Shown here: positions 17,341 to 26,889 of the stretch, piece by piece
Layout: every line of letters begins with the position of its first letter
Numbering within the stretch: position 1 is the stretch's first letter
Assembly: GCA_038734275.1 (NCBI GenBank)
Contig: JAVYOO010000001.1
Span: forward strand, 186,001 to 250,000
DNA length: 64,000 nt
Direction of reading: 5' to 3'
Source: Archaeoglobaceae archaeon
GTDB taxonomy: Archaea > Halobacteriota > Archaeoglobi > Archaeoglobales > Archaeoglobaceae
Notes under the pieces: model-generated
What the model was told of the DNA's origin: nothing
What the model saw: the letters and a program-made list of their open reading frames with translations, nothing else
Database searches by the model: none
Program-made: the position numbers and the translations under genes

Positions 17341-19090
17341 TCTAAGCTTCGCAATCGGCGGTTTTCAAGGAGGCGGAATCGAGTCTGCAGGACAGATTGC
17401 TTTAAGGGCTTTTGTTTTAAAAGGTTACGAAGTTTTCGGTAGCAGAGAGTTCCATAGTAACATTATTGGAGCTCACAGCTATTTTCACATAAGAGTTGGT
17501 GGCAAGGCTTTGAAATTGCCGCTGAATGCACTCATTGCACTCGATGCGGAGAGCATTTTTACTCACCTTCAAAATTTGGGAGATGGAGCTTTATTGGTTT
17601 GTGACGAACACAGCCTGAAAACGAAAGTTTCAGAAATTCCTTCGATGAGTAGAAGTTTAAAGAAGAGAATTGAGCAAGCCCATGGCGATCTCACTCTTGA
17701 AAAAATCTTGGCAAATTACAAAATCAGAGTAGTTGCCATTTCGATGAAGGATTTGCTGAAAGAATTGATCGCTGGAGGGCAATCTTTGTCAATATCAAGG
17801 GTTCTGAATGTAATGGGAACTTCTGTTGGGCTTTATCTTCTTGGCTTGGACAAGGAAACGATAAAAAAAGCTATAGAGAAGCAATTTACTGACTCTCAGA
17901 CTAATCTGAGGGCAATGGAGATGGCAATCAAAGAGGTTGAAGAATTAGATAGAAAGGAGTTGCCTGATGGTAAAAAGGAGGATAAGCTAATTTTGAGTGG
18001 AAATGAAGCGGTTGCAATGGCAAAAATTTCTTCCGGGCTTGAGTTTTTGAGCTTTTACCCTATAACTCCCGCGACTGACGAATCTCTTTATATCGAAAAA
18101 AATGGCAAAGCAATAACGATTCAGGCTGAAGACGAGATCTCTGCCATAGCCATGGCATTGGGAGCAAGTCTTGCTGGTTTAAGAGCTTCAACTTCAACCA
18201 GTGGCCCAGGATTTAGCCTTATGAATGAAATGATAAGTTTTGCAGTCCAAGCAGAGATTCCAATAGTCATAACCCTCTGGATGAGGGCTTCGCCAAGCAC
18301 AGGAATTGCAACTCGAACATCTCAACAGGATCTGCTTCATTCAATTTTTTCCGGGCATGGGGATACTCAGAAAGTGGTCATCGCATCGGGAGATCACAGG
18401 GAGGCTATTGAAGACACTATAAAAGCTTTTGAGCTTGCAGAGGAATTTCAGATTCCTGTAATTCATTTGCTTGACAAGTTCATCGCTTCAAGCATAACCG
18501 CGATTGATAAAACCGCTTTCAGGAATTTGCCAAATAGAAAATTTAATGGAGAATCTGAAGGTTATCTTCGTTACAAACTTACAGAAGACGGGATAAGCCC
18601 ATTTTTACCAGTTGGAAGAGCAACGATGATTGTTAGTAGTCTCGAGCACGATGAATATGGATTTGCAACCGAAGATCCTGTTGATCGGGAAAAGATGATG
18701 CTAAAGAGAATTAGGAAGTTTGAAAAGCTTGCAAAAAGCGTTTCTAAAGAAAGTTATTGTGTTTATGGAGAAAAAGAAGCAGAAATAACTTTAGTCTCCT
18801 TTGGTTCAACTAAGAACGCGATATTGGAGGCAATTGAAGAGCTCGATGTTTCTACAAAATTTATCCAGCTCAGAATTCTAAATCCATTTCCAGATCTCTC
18901 TAAAGAGATGGTCGGAAAAGTAATCTGTATCGAATCAAATGCCGGACAGCTCTCTTTTCTGCTAAGGGGCAGAGTAGATGGCATTGTCAGAAAGCTAAAT
19001 GCAAGACCGATTTACGTGAACGAAGTCGTAAAAGCAGTCAAGGATTTCTTAAGTGGAAAGAAAGAGGTGATAATGAGTGAAGGAGTATGA
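17330..19090 (+). CDS. 2-oxoacid:ferredoxin oxidoreductase, fused gamma-alpha subunit
   Basis: A 586-residue subunit of the CoA-dependent enzyme that oxidises 2-oxoglutarate or another 2-oxoacid to acyl-CoA with ferredoxin as acceptor. Residues 1-190 are the gamma domain (GGFQGGGIESAGQIALRAF) and residues about 210-580 the alpha domain with FYPITPATDE and TSGPGFSLMNE. This gamma-alpha fusion is the usual Kor/2-oxoacid layout in many archaea. ATG 17330, which overlaps the preceding small gene by 11 bases, fits the family's N terminus. The substrate is not determined by sequence. Confidence 0.92.
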   Translation: MKVDLSFAIGGFQGGGIESAGQIALRAFVLKGYEVFGSREFHSNIIGAHSYFHIRVGGKALKLPLNALIALDAESIFTHLQNLGDGALLVCDEHSLKTKVSEIPSMSRSLKKRIEQAHGDLTLEKILANYKIRVVAISMKDLLKELIAGGQSLSISRVLNVMGTSVGLYLLGLDKETIKKAIEKQFTDSQTNLRAMEMAIKEVEELDRKELPDGKKEDKLILSGNEAVAMAKISSGLEFLSFYPITPATDESLYIEKNGKAITIQAEDEISAIAMALGASLAGLRASTSTSGPGFSLMNEMISFAVQAEIPIVITLWMRASPSTGIATRTSQQDLLHSIFSGHGDTQKVVIASGDHREAIEDTIKAFELAEEFQIPVIHLLDKFIASSITAIDKTAFRNLPNRKFNGESEGYLRYKLTEDGISPFLPVGRATMIVSSLEHDEYGFATEDPVDREKMMLKRIRKFEKLAKSVSKESYCVYGEKEAEITLVSFGSTKNAILEAIEELDVSTKFIQLRILNPFPDLSKEMVGKVICIESNAGQLSFLLRGRVDGIVRKLNARPIYVNEVVKAVKDFLSGKKEVIMSEGV

Positions 19091-19874
19091 TTACAAAACA
19101 GACGCATGGGTTCAGTGGTGTCCTGGTTGTGGGAATTATGGTGTTCTAAGTGCATTGAGAAAAGCTTTGGCAGAGCTTAAAATAGATCCAAAGAAGCTCG
19201 TAATTGTCAGCGGAATTGGTTGTTCTTCGAGAATCGTATATTATATTCGTGGTAGTAATGTTCACACAGTCCATGGTAGAGCAATTCCCGTGGCTTCTGG
19301 GATAAAGCTTGCAAATCCCGGGCTTACAGTTTTAGTAGCTGGAGGAGACGGAGATATTCTTGGCATAGGAGCGGGGCACTTTGTTGCTTTGGGCAGGAGA
19401 AATATCGATCTTAAGGTTTTAATTCACGATAATGCAGTTTACGGGCTTACAAAAGGACAGGCCGGGCCAACTTTACCTTCAGGGGTTAAATTGAGAGCCA
19501 TGAACTATGCAAATATTCATGAAGCTGTCAACCCTTTGCTTTTAGCGCTTGCCTCAGGTTATGCATTCATAGCAAGAGCTTTTGCCTACCATGTGAAAGA
19601 ACTCAAAGAGATTATAAAGGAAGCAATCCTGCATAGGGGCTCTGCGGTGGTCGATATCTTACAGCCATGCGTTACCTACAACGATTTGATGACAAGGGAA
19701 TGGTTCGAGAAGCGTATTTATTATCTTGAATCGCCTCCTAATGAATCTGAGCTACTCCAAAGAATGAAAGAAGTGGATCGAATCCCGCTGGGAGTGTTTT
19801 ATAAGGCCGAAAAAGAGACCTTTGATCAGAAAATGGCCCTGATGGTCGGAAAGAACAAAGATCTCAAGACCTGA
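19077..19874 (+). CDS. 2-oxoacid:ferredoxin oxidoreductase, beta subunit
   Basis: A 265-residue subunit carrying thiamine diphosphate and an iron-sulfur cluster. WCPGCGNYGVL near residue 14, IGCSS near residue 49 and PCVTYND near residue 198 supply the cluster cysteines. GGDGDILGIGAGHF and the following DNAVYGLTKGQ form the thiamine site. It starts at GTG 19077, overlapping the alpha gene by 14 bases, and partners it. Its last 11 bases overlap the convergent adenine deaminase gene. Confidence 0.95.
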   Translation: MKEYDYKTDAWVQWCPGCGNYGVLSALRKALAELKIDPKKLVIVSGIGCSSRIVYYIRGSNVHTVHGRAIPVASGIKLANPGLTVLVAGGDGDILGIGAGHFVALGRRNIDLKVLIHDNAVYGLTKGQAGPTLPSGVKLRAMNYANIHEAVNPLLLALASGYAFIARAFAYHVKELKEIIKEAILHRGSAVVDILQPCVTYNDLMTREWFEKRIYYLESPPNESELLQRMKEVDRIPLGVFYKAEKETFDQKMALMVGKNKDLKT

Positions 19875-21537
19875 TCACTGGCTCCACGACTGCAAATTTC
19901 TCCACATCAACAAGCCCAAGATCTGTGAGCTTAAGCTTCGGAATGACTGGTAAAGCTATAAACGACAGCGTAATTATCGGTGATTTTAGCTTACAGCCCA
20001 ATTTTCTCAATTTCTTTTCGATTTCTTTGAGTCTTTCAGCAACAATTTCAGCCTTTTCGTCGCTCATAATCCCGGCAATTTTCAAAGGTAACTCGTAAAA
20101 TTCATTATCATAAACAACTATACCCCCACCAATTTCGATGAGCCTATTGACCGCTTTGCAGATCTCCACATCGCTCGCTCCGATTGCGACGATGTTGTGG
20201 GCATCGTGGGCAATGCTTTGAGCTAAAGCACCCTTTTTCAATCCAAAACCCCTGACATAGGCTTTTCCAACGTTTCCTGTTCCTCTGTGCCTTTCAACAA
20301 CTACCGCCTTTAGAATATCTTTGCTCACTTCGATCCCATCAACGTTCTCAACGCCCTCTCCTGTTATGATCTCGCCATCTATGATCTCTATGATCCTTGC
20401 CAAACCGTTGGGAATTGCTATGTCTGATTCAGAGATCTTTTTGGCTTTTACAGTTTTCTTTGCATCTTCGGGATACTCAAATCTTGTGAATACTGGTTCT
20501 TTCCCCCCAACAAAGACCTTCTTCACTTCAAGTCTTCGCAGATCCTTAACCAGAGCAATATCAGCAAACCTCCCCGGAGCAATTAGACCAGCATTTATGC
20601 CAAAATACTCTGCAGGATTTATGGTTACAGCTTGAAGAGCCTTGAATTCATCAACTCCTTCTGCAATAGCCTTCCTTAGGGCACTGTCGAGATATCCCTC
20701 GCTTAGCAAATCCAAAACACTTCTGTCGCCATCGGTGACAAGCATTACTGCTCTATTTCCAAGAATAGTCTTCAAATTTCTGAGATTTTTCGCAGCAGAC
20801 CCTTCCCTTACCATAACTCTCATTCCAAGTCTTAATTTTTCCTTTGCCTCTTCTAAAGTAGTGCTTTCATGGTCTGACATGATCCCGGCAGAGACATAGG
20901 CATTTAGAGCCTTATCCGATAATTTTGGACAGTGTCCATCAACAATTTCTGCTCTCTCTATCTTCTCGAGCAATTCGTCTTCGCAATTCAAAACTCCGGG
21001 ATAGTTCATCACCTCTGCAAGTCCTATTACTTTATCGAGCTTGAGAAGCTCTTCCACGTCTTCTGCCGTAATAGTGCCTCCAGGAGTCTCAAGTGGTGAA
21101 GAAGGCACACAGGATGGTATCATGCAGTAGAATCTTATCGGAGTGTTTTTTGCTTCTTCAAGAAGATAAACGATCCCCTTTTTTCCAAGAACGTTTGCAA
21201 TTTCATGAGGATCTGCCACAATGCAAGTATTTCCGCGTGGAACAACAAGTCTTGCAAATTCCGAGAGTGTTAAAAGGCTCATCTCGATGTGAGTGTGGGC
21301 ATCTATCAGTCCAGGAATTGCATAAAGTCCCTTAGCATCGATTTCTCTTAAACCATCGTATTTTCCAATTCCAGCAATCCTGTCACCACAGATTGCTATG
21401 TCCGAGTTGTAGATCTCTTCAGTTAGAACATTTACAATTTCGGCAGATTTTATAACAAGATCCGCCTTTTCTTCACCCTTTGCAACCTTTACTATTCTTT
21501 TTATTTCATTCTTCGATAATTTCTCTGACCTCCTCAT
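19864..21537 (-). CDS. ade: Adenine deaminase
   Basis: A 557-residue amidohydrolase that converts adenine to hypoxanthine and ammonia in purine salvage. DAHTHIEMSLLT holds the metal-binding HxH of the amidohydrolase family. DPHEIANV, DGHCPKLS, SDHEST and the C-terminal adenine-deaminase region with SIAHDAHNIVAIG are all present, and the length is normal. It overlaps the phosphoribosyltransferase gene by 32 bases, forming a two-gene salvage operon in which hypoxanthine made here could be turned into IMP. Confidence 0.95.
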   Translation of the reverse strand: MRRSEKLSKNEIKRIVKVAKGEEKADLVIKSAEIVNVLTEEIYNSDIAICGDRIAGIGKYDGLREIDAKGLYAIPGLIDAHTHIEMSLLTLSEFARLVVPRGNTCIVADPHEIANVLGKKGIVYLLEEAKNTPIRFYCMIPSCVPSSPLETPGGTITAEDVEELLKLDKVIGLAEVMNYPGVLNCEDELLEKIERAEIVDGHCPKLSDKALNAYVSAGIMSDHESTTLEEAKEKLRLGMRVMVREGSAAKNLRNLKTILGNRAVMLVTDGDRSVLDLLSEGYLDSALRKAIAEGVDEFKALQAVTINPAEYFGINAGLIAPGRFADIALVKDLRRLEVKKVFVGGKEPVFTRFEYPEDAKKTVKAKKISESDIAIPNGLARIIEIIDGEIITGEGVENVDGIEVSKDILKAVVVERHRGTGNVGKAYVRGFGLKKGALAQSIAHDAHNIVAIGASDVEICKAVNRLIEIGGGIVVYDNEFYELPLKIAGIMSDEKAEIVAERLKEIEKKLRKLGCKLKSPIITLSFIALPVIPKLKLTDLGLVDVEKFAVVEPVIRS

Positions 21538-22090
21538 AGCTAAGCTTTAAGCCGTAATCCTCAAGGATGCGAATAGCTTCCTCTAAACTTTTTGCTTTTC
21601 CAGAAATTAATCCCTTAACGTCCTCTTTTAAACTCCAAGGATAAACAATCCATTTCCACCCTTCCATTTCGGATGCATAATAATCGGGAATGAACTTAGA
21701 AGTCTTTTTATAATCAATTACGGCTATTCTGATCTCTTTTGGCAGCAAACTCTTTACATGATCTTTTACAATCTTTATCGTCTCACCTGTGTCTGCAACG
21801 TCGTCAACGATCAAAACATTTTTTCCTTCGAGATTGACATTAAGTGGTTGAGTGATTTTCGCTTCGCCGGTTATAGTAGCAACCATTCCCCAGTGCTCCG
21901 TCTTTACACTGTATAACTCTCTCACTTCTAAAAGATCAGCAAGAATCCTTGCAGGAACCCAACCACCACGAGCAACCGCGACTATTACGTCAACTTTGTA
22001 TCCATTCGCTCTGATCTTTTTTGCAAGTTGTTTGCAAAGCTGGCAAATATCATTCCAGTTGTAGAGATGACACTTGAACATTGCGAACAT
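21506..22090 (-). CDS. Phosphoribosyltransferase (purine type)
   Basis: A 194-residue type I phosphoribosyltransferase. The PRPP loop VLIVDDVADTGET lies near residues 90-103, and AVARGGWVPARILADLL near residue 40 forms the pyrophosphate loop. It resembles archaeal hypoxanthine/guanine/xanthine enzymes more than APRT or OPRT. It is upstream of adenine deaminase in the same operon, which makes a hypoxanthine or xanthine substrate likely. Start at ATG 22090 or the in-frame ATG at 22081. Confidence 0.88.
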   Translation of the reverse strand: MFAMFKCHLYNWNDICQLCKQLAKKIRANGYKVDVIVAVARGGWVPARILADLLEVRELYSVKTEHWGMVATITGEAKITQPLNVNLEGKNVLIVDDVADTGETIKIVKDHVKSLLPKEIRIAVIDYKKTSKFIPDYYASEMEGWKWIVYPWSLKEDVKGLISGKAKSLEEAIRILEDYGLKLSYEEVREIIEE

Positions 22091-22195
22091 TTTTGAGGGG
22101 GAGAATTAAATTTTTCGGTAACCAAATGGACTGTATCATTCTACTTGAATTAATATTTTTAGAAAAAATTATAAGTAAGCTGACAGAGTTTATAT

Positions 22196-22702
22196 GTGGC
22201 ACTCACAATTCAGCTACCCAAATTTGAAACCGTAGTGGTGAAGGATCGAAAAGGCGAAGAAATCACGATCAGACAGTATGACCATTCTATGGATCGGGAT
22301 AAACTCCTTGAAATGTATCTGAACTATGACCCTCAATTTCGCTGTTTGGGATTGCCACCCATAAATAAGGAGGCAATAAAAAGCTGGGTAGATTATTTGG
22401 GAACTAATGGATTTGCGATCGTTGCTGAAAAAAATGGAAAGATTGTTGGACATCTCGTAATAGTTCCATCGGAAAAGAATGAGGTTGATTTAACGATTTT
22501 CATTCATCAGGATTATCAAAATCGTGGGCTGGGACAAGAGATGATGAAGTTGATAATAGAGTTTTGCAAGAAAGCAGGTTTCAATGCGATCACACTCGTG
22601 ACGGAAAGAAAAAATGAAAGAGCAATTCACGTATACAGAAAGCTTGGATTTGAGATCGTAGCTCCCTATTACGAATACGATATGCGTCTCCAACTCAGGT
22701 GA
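22196..22702 (+). CDS. GNAT family N-acetyltransferase
   Basis: A 168-residue acetyl-CoA-dependent transferase. The acetyl-CoA pyrophosphate loop is [13 protein letters not shown] near residues 107-119, after the beta-4 strand [11 protein letters not shown], and the C-terminal [19 protein letters not shown] is classic for the family. The substrate is unknown. A TTATAAG box at 22168-22174 predicts transcription beginning at about the GTG start (22196), so it is leaderless. Its end overlaps the convergent amidase gene by 8 bases. Confidence 0.88.
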   Translation: MALTIQLPKFETVVVKDRKGEEITIRQYDHSMDRDKLLEMYLNYDPQFRCLGLPPINKEAIKSWVDYLGTNGFAIVAEKNGKIVGHLVIVPSEKNEVDLTIFIHQDYQNRGLGQEMMKLIIEFCKKAGFNAITLVTERKNERAIHVYRKLGFEIVAPYYEYDMRLQLR

Positions 22703-24056
22703 TCTTTGGCTTAACTTTCTGCCACGGTGCTATATCTTGGAAAGCTTTCGAGATCCTGAGGACACCCAAGTCGTCGAATTTTCTGCCAATGATCTGCATT
22801 CCGATTGGTAAACCATCTTTGCTGAATCCCGCTGGAATTGATGCCGCTGGAAGCCCAGTGAAGTTGAATGGATACGTGAAGGGCATCCAGCCTATCGGGG
22901 TTGTGGGTTGCCCAGCAATGTCCTCTGGATTCAACCTTCCGAGTTCAAATGGCTTTACTGCGGTGGTTGGTGTAACAAGGTAGTCGTATTTTTCGAAAAT
23001 CTCACGCAAAGCTTTCCAAAGTTCCATTTTTCTTTCTTCGATTTTTATGTAGTCTCTATAGCTAAAAGATTGTGCAATATCGAGAAATCCAAGATATGGT
23101 GGAAACGCGACCTTTTTCCATTCTTCAATCTTATCCGCCAGAAATGAAGTGAATTCGAGCACGACTTTCAAAGTTAACTCCATTTCGAGGCATGGTGTGT
23201 TAACTTCAACTTCTTCAACTTCTCCAACCTTTTCAAGCTTGAAAACCGCTTTCCTTACAACCTCCTCAACTTCAGGATCAACTGTTGCGTAGCCCAAATT
23301 CGGTGAAAAAGCTATTCTAACGCCATCCACAGGATCGCTTAAGCTCTTAAAGTAGCTTTTTCCATCATCGGGCAATGAGTTAACATCACGCAGATCGAAG
23401 CCTTTGACAAAATCGAGCAGAAAGGCAGTATCTTCGACAAAATTTGTCAGAAAACCCTCGCTTACCATTCCAACGAACACTGGCATTTGAGGATACCATG
23501 GAATTCTGCCTGTGGTCGGCTTCAGCCCATAGAGAGAGCAGAAAGATGCAGGAATCCTTATGCTTCCTCCACCATCGTTCCCAGTTGCAACTGGAACCAT
23601 GCCCGCAGCAACCGCAGCAGCACTGCCACCGCTTGAACCGCCAACTGTCCTATTTAGATCCCATGGGTTTCTTGTTGCACCAAATAGCGGGTTGTCGGTG
23701 TAGGCTATAAGCCCGAATTCAGGCATGTTGGTTTTGCCAATCACAACCGCCCCCGCTTTTTTCAGTCTTTCTACGAAAACCGCATCTTCCTTTGGCACAT
23801 AGTTCTCGAGCAGTTTTGAGCCGTAAGTTGTTCTTATTCCCTTAGTGTCCGTGTTGTCCTTTACAGCAATTGGCAAACCCGCCAAAGGCTTATCTTTTGC
23901 CATTTTGGCTTCTTCAACTGCTTTTGGATTTAAAGTCACAAATGCGTTTATTTTCGGATTCAATTCCTTAATTTTTTCAAAATAGATTTCAACGAGCTCA
24001 GAAGCTTTTATTTCTCCACCTTTAAGCTTTTCAATCAATTCAGGAATAGTTTCCAT
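22695..24056 (-). CDS. Amidase, amidase-signature family
   Basis: A 453-residue serine amidase with the Ser-cisSer-Lys triad: [15 protein letters not shown] carries the lysine, and [20 protein letters not shown] with [15 protein letters not shown] carries the serines. It hydrolyses amides. The family includes GatA, but the C-terminal half ([22 protein letters not shown]) points to a stand-alone amidase rather than the aminoacyl-tRNA amidotransferase subunit. ATG 24056 preceded by GGTGATG is preferred over an upstream start at 24104. No gatB or gatC lies nearby. Confidence 0.9.
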   Translation of the reverse strand: METIPELIEKLKGGEIKASELVEIYFEKIKELNPKINAFVTLNPKAVEEAKMAKDKPLAGLPIAVKDNTDTKGIRTTYGSKLLENYVPKEDAVFVERLKKAGAVVIGKTNMPEFGLIAYTDNPLFGATRNPWDLNRTVGGSSGGSAAAVAAGMVPVATGNDGGGSIRIPASFCSLYGLKPTTGRIPWYPQMPVFVGMVSEGFLTNFVEDTAFLLDFVKGFDLRDVNSLPDDGKSYFKSLSDPVDGVRIAFSPNLGYATVDPEVEEVVRKAVFKLEKVGEVEEVEVNTPCLEMELTLKVVLEFTSFLADKIEEWKKVAFPPYLGFLDIAQSFSYRDYIKIEERKMELWKALREIFEKYDYLVTPTTAVKPFELGRLNPEDIAGQPTTPIGWMPFTYPFNFTGLPAASIPAGFSKDGLPIGMQIIGRKFDDLGVLRISKAFQDIAPWQKVKPKIT

Positions 24057-24113
24057 AACATCACCTTCAATAATTGAGTAGAAATACTTTAAAACTTTTC
24101 GCAAACTGCAAGT

Positions 24114-25535
24114 ATGCTTTCAAAGATCGAGGCAGAAGTTCTGCGCAATGCGGAAGTGGGAAAGGTTTACAGCTTAGATGAGCTTGCAAGCCTTACAAAG
24201 ATGAGTAGAGATGCAGTGATGAAGGCGGTTTTTCTTTTGCAGGAAAAAGGATTTTTGGAAGTATCTGAAGTGAAAAAGATCAGATATAAAATTACTGAAG
24301 AAGGAAGAAGGTATCTCAAAGAGGGTTTTCCAGAAGAGAAGCTTTTGAAATTGCTTTCTGAGACCGATGAAGTCGAAAGACTGAAGTCGGCACTTGGGGA
24401 TGAATTTCAGATCGCAGTTGGATGGCTGAAAAGGAGGAATGTTTTAGAACTAAAAGGAGGTAAAATAAGACTAATTAGCAAGCCAGAATTGGCTGAAAAA
24501 AGGGCGTTGGAGAGAGTTGATAAAGGAGAGGAAATCGACAGAGAATTGCTTAAACTTCTTGAAAGGCGAAAGCTTATCGAAAAGGTTGAAGAGAAGACTT
24601 TTCAGGTTAAAATTCTCAAAAAAGTTGAATTCGACTTTAAAGAGACAATTTCTGATCTAACACCAGAGCAAATAATTACTGGAAGTTGGAGAAGTAAGAA
24701 ATTCATTAGATACGACATTAAAATCCCCTCTGCAGAAATCTATGGTGGTAAGAGCCATCCTTACGAAAGAATTATCAGGGAGTGCAGAAAGATCTTTTTA
24801 GACATGGGGTTCAAAGAGATCAAGGGCAATTACGTTCAGCTTGCCTTCTGGAACTTCGACGCCCTTTTCCAGCCCCAGGATCATCCCGCAAGGGACATGC
24901 AGGATACATTTTACTTGGACAGATATGAGGAAATTGACTACGAAAAAGTTTCAAATGTGAAGGAAACCCACGAGAATGGCTGGATCACGGGATCTACTGG
25001 CTGGAAAGGGGTTTGGGATTTGAAGAAGGCTCAGCAGTTGGTTTTGAGAACGCATACGACCGCAGTAACTATAAAATACTTGGCAAAAAATCCAGAGCCA
25101 CCGCAAAAGGCTTTCTGCATCGACAGGGTTTATCGCAGAGAGAGCATTGACGCAACGCATCTTCCAGAATTTGACCAACTCGAAGGAGTTGTGCTTGACA
25201 GAGATGTTGGCTTCAAGCATCTCTTGGGCTTACTTAAGACTTTCTTTACAAAGATGGGCTTCGAAGACGTTCGCTTCCGCCCAGGATATTTCCCGTACAC
25301 AGAGCCAAGCGTTGAGCCCGAAGTCTACGTGGAGGGACTTGGCTGGATTGAGCTTGGCGGAGCAGGAGTTTTCCGAAAAGAGGTCACAGAACCACTGGGT
25401 ATCAAAGGCAAAGTGCTTGCATGGGGTCTTGGAATTGGTAGGCTTGCAATGCTTAGAATTGGTCTAAAAGATCTTAGAAAATTGTATTTGCCGGACATAA
25501 ACTGGCTTAGGAGCTTTCCAGTTGTTAAAAAATAG
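24114..25535 (+). CDS. pheS: Phenylalanyl-tRNA synthetase alpha subunit
   Basis: A 473-residue class II synthetase subunit. The N-terminal 80 residues are winged-helix modules ([20 protein letters not shown]) typical of archaeal and eukaryotic PheS. The catalytic core has motif 2 ([19 protein letters not shown]) and motif 3 ([14 protein letters not shown]), with the preceding PYTEPSVEP and ELGGAGVFR. It attaches phenylalanine to tRNA as an alpha2-beta2 enzyme. The beta gene is not adjacent here. It is divergent from the amidase gene. Confidence 0.97.
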   Translation: MLSKIEAEVLRNAEVGKVYSLDELASLTKMSRDAVMKAVFLLQEKGFLEVSEVKKIRYKITEEGRRYLKEGFPEEKLLKLLSETDEVERLKSALGDEFQIAVGWLKRRNVLELKGGKIRLISKPELAEKRALERVDKGEEIDRELLKLLERRKLIEKVEEKTFQVKILKKVEFDFKETISDLTPEQIITGSWRSKKFIRYDIKIPSAEIYGGKSHPYERIIRECRKIFLDMGFKEIKGNYVQLAFWNFDALFQPQDHPARDMQDTFYLDRYEEIDYEKVSNVKETHENGWITGSTGWKGVWDLKKAQQLVLRTHTTAVTIKYLAKNPEPPQKAFCIDRVYRRESIDATHLPEFDQLEGVVLDRDVGFKHLLGLLKTFFTKMGFEDVRFRPGYFPYTEPSVEPEVYVEGLGWIELGGAGVFRKEVTEPLGIKGKVLAWGLGIGRLAMLRIGLKDLRKLYLPDINWLRSFPVVKK

Positions 25536-25570
25536 TTGTTAATGTTTATTACTTAAATTTATTTTCGAGC

Positions 25571-25584
25571 AAGATTTAAATCTT
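25571..25584 (+). promoter_or_regulatory. Palindromic TATA element of the alba gene
   Basis: AAGATTTAAATCTT is a perfect 14-base palindrome that also contains the TATA-like TTTAAAT. Transcription would start near 25600-25605, just ahead of GGGGGTGAT (25602-25610) and ATG 25614. The symmetry could let a dimeric regulator compete with TBP. Confidence 0.45.
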
Positions 25585-25613
25585 GAGAGTCCATTGCGTT
25601 AGGGGGTGATCGA

Positions 25614-25883
25614 ATGGCTGAGAATGTCGTCTTGGTAGGCAAAAAGCCAGTGATGAACTATGTGCTTGCAACAATAACTCAGCTCAATGAAGGGGCGAAG
25701 GAGGTTGTTATTAAGGCTCGTGGTAGGGCGATAAGCAGGGCGGTAGATGTTGCGGAGATAGTTAGGAACAGATTCGTTCCTGGACTTAAGATTAAGGGGA
25801 TCAAGATTGACACGGAGGAACTTGAATCTCAAGATGGAAAGAAAATGAACGTTTCTACAATTGAGATTACAATTTGCAAGTAG
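25614..25883 (+). CDS. albA: Alba, DNA/RNA-binding chromatin protein
   Basis: An 89-residue protein of standard Alba length. The start [15 protein letters not shown] contains the conserved GKKPVMNY segment, with the lysine usually acetylated in Sulfolobus Alba, and the family core [21 protein letters not shown] follows. It coats DNA and RNA as a dimer. A strong purine-rich ribosome site and own promoter fit an abundant protein. Confidence 0.97.
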   Translation: MAENVVLVGKKPVMNYVLATITQLNEGAKEVVIKARGRAISRAVDVAEIVRNRFVPGLKIKGIKIDTEELESQDGKKMNVSTIEITICK

Positions 25884-25917
25884 AAAATTTTTTAAATTTT
25901 TCAAATAAATCGTTGCT

Positions 25918-26889
25918 GTGAAGGTCGGATATCTCTGCACGTTTACTCCAAAGGAGATCATACATTCAGCAGGATTCCTGCCATATCGAGTTTTTGCCAC
26001 TGAAAGTCCAATAACACTGGCCTCAGGATACATTCAAAGCTATGCTTGCTCGCAGGCAAGAGGGGCACTTGAGTGCGCTTTGAACGGTGATTTTTACGCA
26101 TTCGTTTTTACAAGGTGTTGCGACACTCTCATGAGATTAACAGACATTTTTGAATTCGTCGGGAAGAGAGTTCATAACATAGAGTTTCCCACTAAGATTG
26201 GAAATATTGATTATTACGTTAAAGAGCTAAAAGAATTCCTCGCAGTTTTGAAGGAATGGGGAGGGGATGTGAGCTTTGAGAGTCTTCTGGAGAGCATCAA
26301 ACTTTATCGAGAGCTTGAAGAGAAACTTAAAAAGCTTTTTACATTGGCACCCGATTACGAGACAGTAATAAAAGTTCAGCAGATCGACGTTAAAGATGCA
26401 ATAAAGCTTGTAGACGAAAAATTGAAGTCTGCCAAAAAATGGGGGAATAAGCCTAAAGTCCTGATAACTGGTAGTGTTTGTCCATACCTAAAGGTTTACG
26501 ATTTGTTCCGGGAAGCGGGTTTTTCCATAAAAGATGACATTTGCACAGGAAGTAGATTTTTTGAATTCAATTATCCGAGCTTTGAACCCGAAGATCTTGA
26601 TAGTGCTTTGAGGTTCATTGCGGAAAAATACTTCTACAAGTCTCCATGCCCGACAAAGCACTACTCGAACGACAGAAGATTCGATTACGTTTTAAAGCTT
26701 GCTGAGGATTGCGATGCGGTTGTATTTTTGCTTGTAAAGTTCTGCGAACCACATTTCTTTGATTATCCACAGCTTAAAGAAAAACTGGAGCAAATGGGAA
26801 AAAAGGTTGCTTTAATCGAGCTTGAATTTCCAGTTGTCTCGACTGAGCAAATACGCACGAGAATAGAAGCTCTCAGGGAGGTGATCTGA
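25918..26889 (+). CDS. 2-hydroxyacyl-CoA dehydratase D-component family subunit (HgdB/BcrC-like)
   Basis: A 323-residue subunit of the radical dehydratase/reductase family that includes 2-hydroxyglutaryl-CoA, 2-hydroxyisocaproyl-CoA and phenyllactyl-CoA dehydratases and benzoyl-CoA reductase. Conserved traits are the N-terminal PYRVFA region, YACSQARGALECAL, FTRCCDTLMR with cysteines for a [4Fe-4S] cluster, VLITGSVCPY and LVKFCEPHFFDYP. The GTG start at 25918 follows a TTTTTAAATTT element, so it is probably leaderless. It forms an operon with a second subunit and the activator. Confidence 0.88.
   Translation: MKVGYLCTFTPKEIIHSAGFLPYRVFATESPITLASGYIQSYACSQARGALECALNGDFYAFVFTRCCDTLMRLTDIFEFVGKRVHNIEFPTKIGNIDYYVKELKEFLAVLKEWGGDVSFESLLESIKLYRELEEKLKKLFTLAPDYETVIKVQQIDVKDAIKLVDEKLKSAKKWGNKPKVLITGSVCPYLKVYDLFREAGFSIKDDICTGSRFFEFNYPSFEPEDLDSALRFIAEKYFYKSPCPTKHYSNDRRFDYVLKLAEDCDAVVFLLVKFCEPHFFDYPQLKEKLEQMGKKVALIELEFPVVSTEQIRTRIEALREVI

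Noticed and set aside
22695-24056. GatA subunit of the aminoacyl-tRNA amidotransferase
   Set aside because: No gatB or gatC nearby, and the C-terminal segments fit stand-alone amidases better.
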